Positions 1 through 8,036 of a stretch of DNA of 11,003 nucleotides are shown here, piece after piece. The stretch covers positions 1 through 11,003 of the forward strand of contig CAUCIO010000067.1 of the NCBI GenBank assembly GCA_958442925.1. The letters run 5' to 3'. Position numbers and translations under genes: made by a program. Each line of letters starts with the position of its first letter. The stretch's first letter is position 1. Below the pieces are notes generated by a model, which saw nothing but the letters and a program-made list of their open reading frames with translations, ran no database searches and was not told the origin of the DNA. This DNA comes from an uncultured Clostridium sp. GTDB lineage: Bacteria; Bacillota; Clostridia; Lachnospirales; Lachnospiraceae.

Positions 1-3000
1 GCCATATCAAACTGCAGACTGGAACCATCTGTTTCCGGCATCCATCCCTGTGCCACAGAGATCCGTTCAGCCTGAAAAATCCCATATGCAGCCTCTTTCA
101 GGGGCAGAAAGACTGCTGACAGCCTGTTTTTATCATCCAAAAGCACCAGGCCCAGCCGTTCTCCGGAAAGCGGCCCTGCAAACAGAACCTGCTCTTCCTT
201 CCAGACTGTACTGCCAAAGCGTCCCGTCTCCCGTTCTGTAACCCGCAGCTCGCCTGATTCTTCTAAATCCTCCTGCCAGATATAAGTTCCGCTGGCGCTG
301 TAGCCAAAAGTGGCAAAAGGGCTGCACGTCCCATAGAGTTTTTTTGTATCGTCTGCCTGGTTCCACTCTTCCAGGTACCAGACTCCTCCCAGGGTCTCCC
401 GGCTAACCAGCAGCACAGGCTCTGACGGGTGGCAGACCGCGCGTCCTATCATGGGATCTTCCGGAAGCAGCAGCCGTTCCCCAAATCCCAGATCCGTATC
501 TGTCAGATCAGCATAAATGCCTCTTCTCCTGCTCTCTATTTCAGAAACACCTGGAACCTGCCTAGAAAAAACTGCTCTCTCAATCCCTGAACTGCTTAAA
601 TCCATATCCGACAGATCAAGCCCCGACAGATCCGGCCTTCCCCCTGTGCCTGTTCCCTGGCAGCAGGCCTGGTACATGCCAAACAAATTCGCCTCCCCGG
701 CATTCCAGGAGTTAAATTCCTCCCCGCAGCTTCTGCGGAGTATCTGCAGCTGTGCGTAAAACCGGCTGGATCGCTTTAAAAGCCGCAGCATCCGTTCCAT
801 TGCCGGATTTTCATTGAATCCCCGCTCCCACCTGGTTCCGTCAAATACAGGCGTTTCTCCGGGCAGCCCCAGTATCTCCCCTGCAAACCGGAGCACACTG
901 CTGTCCCAGACCTGTCTGTCAAAGGACTGATGGAACAAATCTGCGGCAGTTTCCGGTGAAAGGAGCGTAATGGCTTTTAAGCGGTTCACCACCGCCGATG
1001 CCGCGAAATAATCTCTGTAATGCTGATGAAGAAATGAGACGGTATCTGCTGCGCTTTTCACAAGAATCCCCAGCTGCTCTGTAAGAATTTCCAGGCATTT
1101 TTCCATTCCAGCCTTCTGAATATGCTCTGCAAGCACAGAAAAATCGCTTCCTGAACCCAGAACACGGCACAGTCTGGAACCTGCTCTGTCTGCCAGAGCT
1201 GCATTCTGTACCGACTTCTCTAATACAGAAAGAGCCTCCTCCTCTCTCAGAAAAAACCGCCCCTGCTCTGCCATAAAAAGGCCCAGCTCCGGCAGCATTG
1301 TCTGAAGTACAAACCGGCGGACTGCCTGCACAGTCATTCCCTTGGCATAATACTTATCCCTGTACTTTTCCTCAGACAGATTCCGCTCTCCATAATCTCC
1401 GGCACCGCTTACAGATTCTGCCCGCTCAAAAAAATACTGTTCCAGAAGTTCTCCTGCATTTTTTATCTCTCCTCTGTTTGAAAGAGACTGATAAACAGAA
1501 AGAAAAAATGGTATGTGAAGCACCTTCCACAAGGCCTGGCAGTTCCTGCTGAAGTCTGTCTGTTCTTCCGGCTGCCCCAAGGGCTGAACAAGGGCTTTTT
1601 TCACCGTCTCGTCAGACAGATCTTCTACATAAAAGCGCTTCAGCTTTTCTGCCCTGATCCGTTTTTCATCCTGTCTTCCAGTAAGAATCAGCCTGAGATT
1701 CTGCGCCCTGGAAAGGTAATCATTCACCGTTTCCAGAAATTCTCCCTTTGCCTGGCTGTCTGAAAACACCATTTCATTCAGGCCGTCCAGCACTGCCAGA
1801 TACCTTGGAATGCCGTCAGCCGGTTTCATGAAAAAACGTCTGGAAAAAGCTGCTGCCGCAGGATCCTCCGGTTCAGAAAGCCCGCCCGGAATTCCCTTAA
1901 AAAGCCCCGCCAGATACCGTTCCAAAAACTGACCGCCGCCGTCAGCCGGAAGGCGGTTCAGCTCCAGATAGACTGGAATGACTGGTACATGGTATGTCTC
2001 CAGCATATCGAGCGCTGCCAGCACAGAGGTGGTTTTTCCCCCTCCTCCCTCGCCAATTACGAAAAAAGAACCGGCGCTCTGTGACAATGCCTGCACCAGA
2101 GGCAGGGAAGGGGTTTTCCCTTTGCCTTCCCGCCGCTTTTCTCTCCCACTGGGCAAAAGTCCAGAATCAATGGCATATCTCAGCCGTCCCTCTGTCCGCA
2201 CCCGGCGGTACTGTTCCCAGGCCGTTTTCTGCAGCTCCTCTTCTGACACTGCCTCCCCCTCAATGAGAGCCAGCACCTCCGACAGCTTGCGTTCCAGCAG
2301 TTCTATGCTGCCGTATCGGCGTTCCTTTTCTTCCAGCCCTCGCTCCATCACCTGGGCCAGGCGCAGAAAAACAGATTCTGAAATCTTCCCCGGAGTCTTT
2401 TCACTGGCCAGCCCAAACTCGCCTCCCAGCCGGACAGGCCTGTGGCGTTTCAGACACTGGAAGAGAACTTCTCTGTTTACTCCGTCAAAGGGCGCTTCTC
2501 CTGTAATAAAATACCAGAGACAGGCCGTCACGGAGTACACGTCAGCTACCGCCTCACATGGTCCGCTGTCAAATCGTTCCGGCGCTCCGAATCCGTCCGT
2601 CACCCAGAGAGCCATGTCTTCCATACCGTCCTCATCAGCCTGGCTGCCAATTTTTCCGGCGCAGGCAAAGTCGATCAGCCCCACCTGCGGATTCCGTTCA
2701 CAAAGCTCTGCTGCCCCTGGAAACCGGACGCGGCCCACTGTTTCCGCCTCACCGGTAAACGCCCCCAGAAGCAGCACATTGCCCGGACTGATATCCCTGT
2801 GGCAGAAGCCTCCTTTTTTATGCAGACCTTTCACCACATGGCAAAGCTCCAGAACAGTCCGTATTTTTCCTGCCAGACTCAGCTGACAGCCCTCTTCTGT
2901 AAAGGCACGCAGAGACATGGAAGGGGGACAGGAGTAAAATACTCCGTAGAGATTGCCTGTCATCCTGTCCCTCACAATTTTCGTCACAGGATAAACTCCT

Positions 3001-3359
3001 GAAACCCCTTCCTTCAGAATCTGGTTCCCAACCTTCTGTTCCCGCAGAAATTCCCGTTCCAGAACAAGAAGTTCAGCCTGTCCGTCAAAGGATTCTGTCC
3101 CTTTAACTGCCCCATTTTCCTGCCGGAAATAACCTTCCTCTTTCGGATACAGCTCTTTCAGATAGACAGGAACTGGCTCCTGTTCCCAATCCTGTCTGCC
3201 GTCCGGCCCGCCATGAAGATCTGCCCTTCCTGGCGAAAGTTCCTCCCCATAATAGGTAAGCGCTGTTCCACCGCCGCTGGCCGGACGAAGAATCCGGAAG
3301 GTCTGCCCATCCTCTGCCTGAATCACCGTCCCTTTCTGCAAATACCTTCTATCTTCCAC
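1..3359 (-). CDS. Ser/Thr protein kinase - NACHT/STAND NTPase - propeller-like multidomain protein (C-terminus cut by window edge)
   Basis: Reading the minus strand from a GTG at 3359 gives 1119 codons without a stop up to the window edge, so the C-terminus is missing. The kinase domain spans roughly residues 60-365: a probable ATP-binding Lys68 in VYLKEL, the catalytic loop HRDISPGN (187-194), DFA at 230-232 where DFG is usual, GAPERF near 258-263 (the APE motif), and DVYS at 273. A NACHT-like NTPase follows: Walker A GEGGGGKTT (436-444), Walker B LAVLDGLNE (521-529), LILTGRQD (557-564), and FLHQHYRDYFAA (776-787), typical of the end of a NACHT helical module. Residues 910-925 resemble pentapeptide repeats, and from about 970 short beta-rich segments suggest a WD40-like propeller. 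GTG is chosen because a GGGAAGGG ribosome site lies 5 nt upstream and no better in-frame start is seen. It overlaps the preceding gene by 11 nt. No signal peptide or membrane segment is visible, so it is probably cytoplasmic. A role in NTP-dependent sensing, possibly defence, is inferred. Confidence 0.88.
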   Translation of the reverse strand, partial: MEDRRYLQKGTVIQAEDGQTFRILRPASGGGTALTYYGEELSPGRADLHGGPDGRQDWEQEPVPVYLKELYPKEEGYFRQENGAVKGTESFDGQAELLVLEREFLREQKVGNQILKEGVSGVYPVTKIVRDRMTGNLYGVFYSCPPSMSLRAFTEEGCQLSLAGKIRTVLELCHVVKGLHKKGGFCHRDISPGNVLLLGAFTGEAETVGRVRFPGAAELCERNPQVGLIDFACAGKIGSQADEDGMEDMALWVTDGFGAPERFDSGPCEAVADVYSVTACLWYFITGEAPFDGVNREVLFQCLKRHRPVRLGGEFGLASEKTPGKISESVFLRLAQVMERGLEEKERRYGSIELLERKLSEVLALIEGEAVSEEELQKTAWEQYRRVRTEGRLRYAIDSGLLPSGREKRREGKGKTPSLPLVQALSQSAGSFFVIGEGGGGKTTSVLAALDMLETYHVPVIPVYLELNRLPADGGGQFLERYLAGLFKGIPGGLSEPEDPAAAAFSRRFFMKPADGIPRYLAVLDGLNEMVFSDSQAKGEFLETVNDYLSRAQNLRLILTGRQDEKRIRAEKLKRFYVEDLSDETVKKALVQPLGQPEEQTDFSRNCQALWKVLHIPFFLSVYQSLSNRGEIKNAGELLEQYFFERAESVSGAGDYGERNLSEEKYRDKYYAKGMTVQAVRRFVLQTMLPELGLFMAEQGRFFLREEEALSVLEKSVQNAALADRAGSRLCRVLGSGSDFSVLAEHIQKAGMEKCLEILTEQLGILVKSAADTVSFLHQHYRDYFAASAVVNRLKAITLLSPETAADLFHQSFDRQVWDSSVLRFAGEILGLPGETPVFDGTRWERGFNENPAMERMLRLLKRSSRFYAQLQILRRSCGEEFNSWNAGEANLFGMYQACCQGTGTGGRPDLSGLDLSDMDLSSSGIERAVFSRQVPGVSEIESRRRGIYADLTDTDLGFGERLLLPEDPMIGRAVCHPSEPVLLVSRETLGGVWYLEEWNQADDTKKLYGTCSPFATFGYSASGTYIWQEDLEESGELRVTERETGRFGSTVWKEEQVLFAGPLSGERLGLVLLDDKNRLSAVFLPLKEAAYGIFQAERISVAQGWMPETDGSSLQFDM

Positions 3360-6189
3360 TAAATCCCTTCCCTCTCTGCAAAAATTTTTCTTCTTCTCCT
3401 TTAAATTCCTGACTGTATATCCTGTCCAGGCGTTCCTGCAGTGCTCTGCCCATATGGCTGGATAATTCACCGTTTTTTTCAAGCCACCACAGAGCCTCTT
3501 CCAAAAGCCTTCTGTCTGCATGAATCCGTTCCCACATCAACTTCTGATTCTGCCGTCCAAAATCCTTCTCTGAAAGTCCCCAGCTGTAATCTGCATCCTC
3601 CCAGTCTCTGACTGTCCCAGGAATCTCTCCTGTCTCTTCCATCTCCTGTCTATGAACCTCTCTGGCAGAGGGCCTGTACTGTTCGCAGCCAAAGACTTTC
3701 CGGTATGCCCGAAGATTCATATTCCGGATGCCAGAAGCAAGAATCCAGCTCTGCACACACCTGGAAACCTGGTATTTCGCTTCCTCATATTCCCTGCCAA
3801 AAGCACCTGCTTCTTGGCAAGCCGCCAGCACGCAGAGAAGAAATTCCAGCGCCGCCTCTGCCTCCAGAGCTGCCGGACTCTGTGAAAGAAACTTCGCTTT
3901 TTTTAATATTTCTGATAGATTTTGAAAAATCTGAAACATTTCAACTTTCTGTTCTTCTCTGTTTTCCTTGTTTCTTTCTGATAAATTCCTGCTCAGATGT
4001 TTTAAATGAAGCTCTGCCACTTCTCCTTTTTTTCCATCTTCCGGAAACTCCACAGAAAAAGTCTCCCCCAGTTCCATGGTTTCCTGCCACAGCCGGAAAA
4101 CTTCTTTTGTTCTTCCAATGGCAGAAGATGCAGAAAATCCAGCTTTCCACACACAGCCCCACATCTCCCGCCGCTCTGTCATCGTTCCGCCTTCAAAATC
4201 TCCTGTATAGGGACCGTAAAACAGCTCCCTGCCCAGTTCTGAAGCTTTCCTGCCCTCAGACTCAAAAGAGAGGCACAGCAAATCAAACCGTTTTAAATCA
4301 TAAGCTGCCGGAAAATGCAGAAATTTTTCCACCGAGTCTAAAATTTCAGCACATAATAAAGACGGATCAGAGGAGAGCCGGACACCGGCTGTCTGGATCC
4401 CTGCTTCATCCAAATCAAGATCCTCAAAACCAGGCCGAAGCTCCGGCGGCAGCTCCAGCAAAAGCTCCCCACACTCTTCCCAGTACTCCTCCCCGCTGAA
4501 ACCTTCCTCCCAGGAACACTCCAAATCCCATAAATCCAGATAAATCCGCTTTATTTTCTGTCTGTAGGATATTATCAGATAAGCCATAGCCTCCTGCCGG
4601 TTAAACAGATCAAGCCCCGGGCTTCCTGAAAGCTCCATTCCCTCTAAAAGCTTTTCTGCTGTATCAATTCCTGCAGCCAGAAGCACCTTCAGAATGGTCT
4701 CCCTTTTATAAGCCTGGTAAGGTCCTTTCTTTCCCAAAATCCAGTGCTGATAATTATTTTTCAACAGATGAAACAAAACAGAGCTGTCCTGCCTTTTCCC
4801 TCCAAATACGGATGCTCCGTTTTTCAGAACCGGGAGCATCAGATCCGTCATCAGGCGGCTGTTGGAGGTTTCCGCCTCAATCAGCCGGTTCACTGCCTCT
4901 CCACCGTATGAAAACGACAGCCTTCCATCTGTCTTTCCCGGATCCATATCCCCATTTGTGAGGCAGAGGCTTCTGTATCTTCTCGGATTCACGGTCCGTT
5001 CAGACGGCCTCCTTCTCTCTGTTAAGAATCCCTGATTCTGCCCTCCTTTTCCCGCCTGGGCATACAGCCGCATAATAGCCGAATACCTGCGCCAGTGAGC
5101 CTCACTGCAAAAGTCTGGAATTTCTCTGCAAAAGGAGTCAAATGCAGCATCCAGATCTGCTGCAGAGGCCAGCGTCAGCCGGTTTATCCGGTCTGCTGCT
5201 GCCCGCGTTCCCCGGTTCGCTCTTGTCAGCTCATTGCGCCTGCGAAGTTCCTGGATCCCCTGCTCTCTTTTCTCTCCGCTCCTGTATCCCATATGGCGGC
5301 CAGCGCTTGACAGCACTGCCAGAAGCCGCTTCATATCCTCCAGAGTTTCCCCATTAAATACATCGATCTTCTCCAGGCACTCCACGGAAACGGGAGAAAG
5401 AAAGGTACGTTTTCCGCCATCTGAAAAAAGCCTTTCCCAGAGCCTTTTGTAGTGGCTCTGAAACTCTTCCAGAGGCTTCCTGTTCTCCCAGACAGGCTCT
5501 TTAGCCTCCAGTTCTACCTGCCTCACCTCTAAATCCAGCCATCTAAGAAGCTTTCTTCCATACTGCTCAAAGCGGCTGCAGACTTCTGCATAAGATATCT
5601 GTCCCTCCGGATGGGTCGCGTTCCACTCCATAAAAAATAAAAATACAGCTTCTTTTAAATCCAGCTGGTAGAGGCGCCTGTATTCATCCCTGTCTTTTCT
5701 CCGGCTGAACTCTTCCAGCATCTCTGTACTCTCCTCCACTGTAAAGCCCAGAACCATCATCACATAGAGCACCACATCCCGGCGTTCTGCCGAATACGCT
5801 TTTTCAGGAAGATATGGGAAAGAATCTTCTGAGCACCAGAGCAGAAGCGTCTGTTCCCACATTTCTCTGGTGAGAAATGTCTCCTCTGACTTATTCCGCT
5901 CCGTACTCAGCCCCCAGCGCATCAGCGCCTTCTGGCTTTTTAGGTCTGACAGCCTTCCGGCAGCCCAGAAAACGGCGTCCTCCACCGTTTCCCGGCTCCC
6001 TTCCTCTGCTTCCTGACGCCTGTAAACCTTCAAAAGAGTTCCCCGAAACACCTTTTCCCGGCGTTTCTGTCTTCCCAGTTCCCTATAGCAATCCATCGAA
6101 AAATCATAAAAATCTTTCATGGGGGTCAGCATTGCATCGTATGCTTCTCTCTGCCGGACATTCCGGCTCTTACTTTTTCTTTCTGCCAT
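3349..6189 (-). CDS. Large uncharacterised helix-rich protein (946 aa), partner of the kinase-NACHT gene
   Basis: I do not recognise this protein. It is 946 residues, soluble-looking, rich in Glu, Arg, Leu and Lys, with no signal peptide or membrane segment. Most of it reads as amphipathic helix, with a charged, coiled-coil-like stretch near residues 730-765 and a Ser/Gly-containing central part around 400-470 that may be a linker or a distinct domain. I see no Walker, HRD, HD or nuclease motif. The ATG at 6189 is the furthest possible start, because an in-frame TGA lies three codons upstream. AAAGGAG is 12 nt before it, slightly farther than usual. The gene ends 11 nt inside the next gene, so the two are almost certainly co-transcribed and translationally coupled. 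It may be a scaffold, adaptor, substrate or effector of the kinase-NACHT protein, but that is inference from position only. Confidence 0.85.
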   Translation of the reverse strand: MAERKSKSRNVRQREAYDAMLTPMKDFYDFSMDCYRELGRQKRREKVFRGTLLKVYRRQEAEEGSRETVEDAVFWAAGRLSDLKSQKALMRWGLSTERNKSEETFLTREMWEQTLLLWCSEDSFPYLPEKAYSAERRDVVLYVMMVLGFTVEESTEMLEEFSRRKDRDEYRRLYQLDLKEAVFLFFMEWNATHPEGQISYAEVCSRFEQYGRKLLRWLDLEVRQVELEAKEPVWENRKPLEEFQSHYKRLWERLFSDGGKRTFLSPVSVECLEKIDVFNGETLEDMKRLLAVLSSAGRHMGYRSGEKREQGIQELRRRNELTRANRGTRAAADRINRLTLASAADLDAAFDSFCREIPDFCSEAHWRRYSAIMRLYAQAGKGGQNQGFLTERRRPSERTVNPRRYRSLCLTNGDMDPGKTDGRLSFSYGGEAVNRLIEAETSNSRLMTDLMLPVLKNGASVFGGKRQDSSVLFHLLKNNYQHWILGKKGPYQAYKRETILKVLLAAGIDTAEKLLEGMELSGSPGLDLFNRQEAMAYLIISYRQKIKRIYLDLWDLECSWEEGFSGEEYWEECGELLLELPPELRPGFEDLDLDEAGIQTAGVRLSSDPSLLCAEILDSVEKFLHFPAAYDLKRFDLLCLSFESEGRKASELGRELFYGPYTGDFEGGTMTERREMWGCVWKAGFSASSAIGRTKEVFRLWQETMELGETFSVEFPEDGKKGEVAELHLKHLSRNLSERNKENREEQKVEMFQIFQNLSEILKKAKFLSQSPAALEAEAALEFLLCVLAACQEAGAFGREYEEAKYQVSRCVQSWILASGIRNMNLRAYRKVFGCEQYRPSAREVHRQEMEETGEIPGTVRDWEDADYSWGLSEKDFGRQNQKLMWERIHADRRLLEEALWWLEKNGELSSHMGRALQERLDRIYSQEFKGEEEKFLQRGKGFSGR
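3365..3374 (-). promoter_or_regulatory. Ribosome-binding site that sets the GTG start of the kinase-NACHT gene
   Basis: GAGGGAAGGG on the minus strand lies 5 nt before the GTG at 3359-3357, inside the last codons of the upstream 946-residue gene. It supports a GTG start and translational coupling between the two genes. Confidence 0.6.
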
Positions 6190-6234
6190 TTTACGTCACG
6201 GCTCCTTTTCACGCTGCTTATAATATCATGAACT

Positions 6235-6240
6235 ATTATA
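6235..6240 (-). promoter_or_regulatory. Candidate -10 box for the two-gene kinase-NACHT operon
   Basis: On the minus strand a perfect TATAAT lies about 46 nt upstream of the 946-residue gene's ATG. No good -35 is seen at 16-18 bp spacing (the hexamer at 17 bp is AATATT), so a weak or activated promoter is possible. Confidence 0.35.
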
Positions 6241-6291
6241 CAGACTATCCAACGCAAAATATTAAAAAAGAGGGGGGATAGGCTGTAGCTA

Positions 6292-6320
6292 TTTTCAAAA
6301 AGAATATTCTGTGCTACACT
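6292..6320 (+). promoter_or_regulatory. Candidate promoter of the CDF transporter gene
   Basis: TTTTCA (6292-6297) and TACACT (6315-6320) are separated by 17 bp, and TG precedes the -10 by one base (an extended -10). The partly symmetric GTGCTACACTGGTACAC covers the -10 and could be an operator. Match to consensus is moderate, four of six in each box. Confidence 0.4.
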
Positions 6321-6357
6321 GGTACACATGACTTTATTATTAGGAAGGTGACTTATC

Positions 6358-7269
6358 ATGTATTCCCATTCACAGGAATGCGCTGAAGAATTATTGGAAA
6401 AACGAATCTTACTGCTTTCCCTGATTTCCGGCATTGGTTTTGTTATTGTCGAATTAATTTATGCCATATACAGCCATTCCCAGTCCACTCTGATGGACGC
6501 GCTGTATGACGCTTCTGAGCTGGTGTTTATTATCCTGCTATTATTTTTGACGCCTCTGTTCCACCGCCCTATTTCTGAGAAGCATCCTTATGGATTTTTT
6601 CAGCTGGAATCCTTTTTCATTTTAATCAAAAATATTATGCTGATTTCAGTAACTGCCAGCGTTCTGACAAGCGTCCTTGAAAAACTGTTTTCAGGTGGCA
6701 GCGCCGTCAATAAAGGGCAGGTCTCCCTGTTTCAGCTGGCCCTCGGACTGGTCAGTTTTCTGATTTTGCTCCTTATGAAATGGATGAGCCGGAATATCTC
6801 CTCTCCTACTGTAAAGGCAGAGATACTTGGATGGAAAATGGATGTAGCATACAGCCTTGGAATGTCTTTTGCATTTTTTATTGCAGTGCAGCTGCAGCAT
6901 ACTCCTCTGGCCTTTCTTTCCCCGTATTTTGATCAGATTACTGCCATCCTGATTATGCTTTTTATGATCCCGGAAACCATTAAAATGTTAATTGAAACCT
7001 TCAGGGAGCTGTTTCTGTTTTCTCCTGATCAGCAGACAGTCGCAAGGATCAAGGATATCTCTGGAAAAGTTCTGAAGAGCTATTCGTTTACTCCTGTGTT
7101 CTATGATATTGCCCGAACCGGGCGGAAAATGTGGATCGCTGTCTATTTTCACGTTTCCACAGAAACCATATCTGTACAAAGCATCCGGGAAGCAGACAGC
7201 TGCTTAAATGAACAGATTGCCCAGGAATTTCCTAATACCTCCTGCGAAATCATCCTGGACAATCACTAG
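6358..7269 (+). CDS. Cation diffusion facilitator (CDF) family metal efflux transporter
   Basis: A 303-residue membrane protein with the CDF plan: about six transmembrane helices in residues 15-225, then a soluble ferredoxin-like C-terminal domain (about 225-303). Family marks are the TM2 metal-site aspartates in MDALYDASE (D47, D51), the loop motif HPYGFFQLES (76-85, the CDF H-P-[FY]-G...E signature) and the TM5 aspartate D162 in GWKMD. CDF proteins usually export Zn, Mn, Fe, Co or Cd in exchange for protons. Aligned by eye with E. coli YiiP, the TM5 histidine (H153 of YiiP) is replaced by Gly158, so one usual Zn ligand is missing and the substrate cannot be assigned. The ATG follows AGGAAGGTG by 7 nt. 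It is divergent from the kinase-NACHT operon and convergent with a GNAT gene. Confidence 0.88.
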   Translation: MYSHSQECAEELLEKRILLLSLISGIGFVIVELIYAIYSHSQSTLMDALYDASELVFIILLLFLTPLFHRPISEKHPYGFFQLESFFILIKNIMLISVTASVLTSVLEKLFSGGSAVNKGQVSLFQLALGLVSFLILLLMKWMSRNISSPTVKAEILGWKMDVAYSLGMSFAFFIAVQLQHTPLAFLSPYFDQITAILIMLFMIPETIKMLIETFRELFLFSPDQQTVARIKDISGKVLKSYSFTPVFYDIARTGRKMWIAVYFHVSTETISVQSIREADSCLNEQIAQEFPNTSCEIILDNH

Positions 7270-7289
7270 CGCCAGGATACACTGGCGCT
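7268..7289 (+). terminator. Hairpin after the CDF gene, probable terminator
   Basis: A perfect 8-bp stem AGCGCCAG/CTGGCGCT with loop GATACA begins inside the CDF stop codon. It is followed by GTATTTCC, a weak U-tract. It lies between two convergent genes, but the minus-strand side has no T-run. Confidence 0.5.
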
Positions 7290-7313
7290 GTATTTCCTGC
7301 AAATGGAAACTTA

Positions 7314-7841
7314 TCAGAAAGCATGATTCATGATTCTGTTTTTCAGATGCATGTTAAAGGCATCGTACTCTGCCTGTGTAACAGGCTCCGGACTGCTCAT
7401 GATGACAAGCTCATGTCCCTTATTTCCATTATGGTAAGGTGGATGAATGTGGAGATATGGATTTTCAGTAAATCCACATCTTTCGTAGAAACACTTTCTC
7501 CTGATGGATACTGTATCGATTGGAGGATCGATTTCCAGTATAAGTGTTTTCTTCTGTTCCTTCAAAAGAGAGAGTACCTTCTGCCCATACTGCCTGTTTC
7601 GCATCTCCGGCAAAATGCAGAAATGTTCGATGTAAATATAATCCAGATTTTCCCAGTATAAAACAAGTCCTACAAAAATGTCTTCATCATAAACTAATTC
7701 AAAGTGATAGCTATTGTCATTCAAAATTGCAGTCTGGGAAAACTTCTCCCGCTGCTCATGAAACGGAAAGCTGATTTGATACAGCTCTAAAGCTTTCTGA
7801 TACATAGGATGGTGTGGATTTATAATTCGTTCGAGCTTCAT
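7314..7841 (-). CDS. GNAT-family N-acetyltransferase
   Basis: 175 residues, the usual size for a single GNAT domain that transfers an acetyl group from acetyl-CoA to an amine. Motif A lies around residues 72-92, with IEHFCILPEMRNRQYGQ carrying the acetyl-CoA pyrophosphate-binding R/Q-x-x-G-x pattern (RNRQYGQ). The strand ILEIDPP (101-107) and the CFYERCGF helix-turn (117-124) are typical of motif B. The substrate is unknown. An in-frame ATG exists 10 codons farther upstream, but AGAAGGAG sits 7 nt before the ATG at 7841, inside that extension, so 7841 is chosen. The gene is monocistronic by position, with the lipoprotein terminator just upstream, and it converges on the CDF gene. Confidence 0.85.
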   Translation of the reverse strand: MKLERIINPHHPMYQKALELYQISFPFHEQREKFSQTAILNDNSYHFELVYDEDIFVGLVLYWENLDYIYIEHFCILPEMRNRQYGQKVLSLLKEQKKTLILEIDPPIDTVSIRRKCFYERCGFTENPYLHIHPPYHNGNKGHELVIMSSPEPVTQAEYDAFNMHLKNRIMNHAF

Positions 7842-7848
7842 AGGTTTT

Positions 7849-7856
7849 CTCCTTCT
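7849..7856 (-). promoter_or_regulatory. Ribosome-binding site deciding the GNAT start
   Basis: AGAAGGAG on the minus strand, 7 nt before the ATG at 7841. No comparable site precedes the upstream in-frame ATG at 7871. Confidence 0.7.
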
Positions 7857-7914
7857 AGTACTCCGATTCATTCAGTTTCCACTGTATCGGATCGTTGACT
7901 GCGTTTTTTGTTTT

Positions 7915-7923
7915 ATCATACCA
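7915..7923 (-). promoter_or_regulatory. Candidate extended -10 promoter of the GNAT gene
   Basis: TGGTATGAT on the minus strand combines a TG extension with a -10 box matching the consensus in five of six bases, about 75 nt before the GNAT start. A TTGATA lies upstream, but at 21 bp spacing, too far to be a good -35. Confidence 0.35.
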
Positions 7924-7975
7924 CAAAACACAGAAGGAGCCTATCAAAACGATAAAAAAGTGCATGAAAAGGAAA

Positions 7976-8016
7976 CAAAAAAGGATATCCCCCTGTCTCT
8001 GCAGAAAAATATCCTT
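7976..8016 (-). terminator. Strong rho-independent terminator of the lipoprotein gene
   Basis: In the minus-strand transcript, AAGGATATTTTTCTG (8016-8002) pairs along all 15 positions with CAGGGGGATATCCTT (7995-7981). The pairing includes a run of four U-G wobbles, and the loop is CAGAGA. A T-run follows directly. In the plus-strand transcript the wobbles become A-C mismatches, so the hairpin is specific for the minus strand. Confidence 0.8.
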
Positions 8017-8036
8017 CCTGTTCTTAAATTTTTTAT

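Noticed and set aside
1978..2886. 302-codon plus-strand open frame
   Set aside because: It lies antisense to the kinase and NTPase domains, whose motifs are unmistakable. Its Ser/Pro/Arg-rich composition is typical of an antisense shadow.
3705..4499. 264-codon plus-strand open frame
   Set aside because: Antisense to the 946-residue gene. Low-complexity Pro/Ser/Leu composition, no convincing ribosome site and no recognisable domain.
6126..6434. 102-codon minus-strand frame spanning the divergent intergenic region
   Set aside because: It overlaps the starts of two well-supported genes and carries no recognisable motif.
7842..7871. Ten-codon N-terminal extension of the GNAT protein
   Set aside because: The strong ribosome site AGAAGGAG lies inside it, 7 nt before the ATG at 7841.
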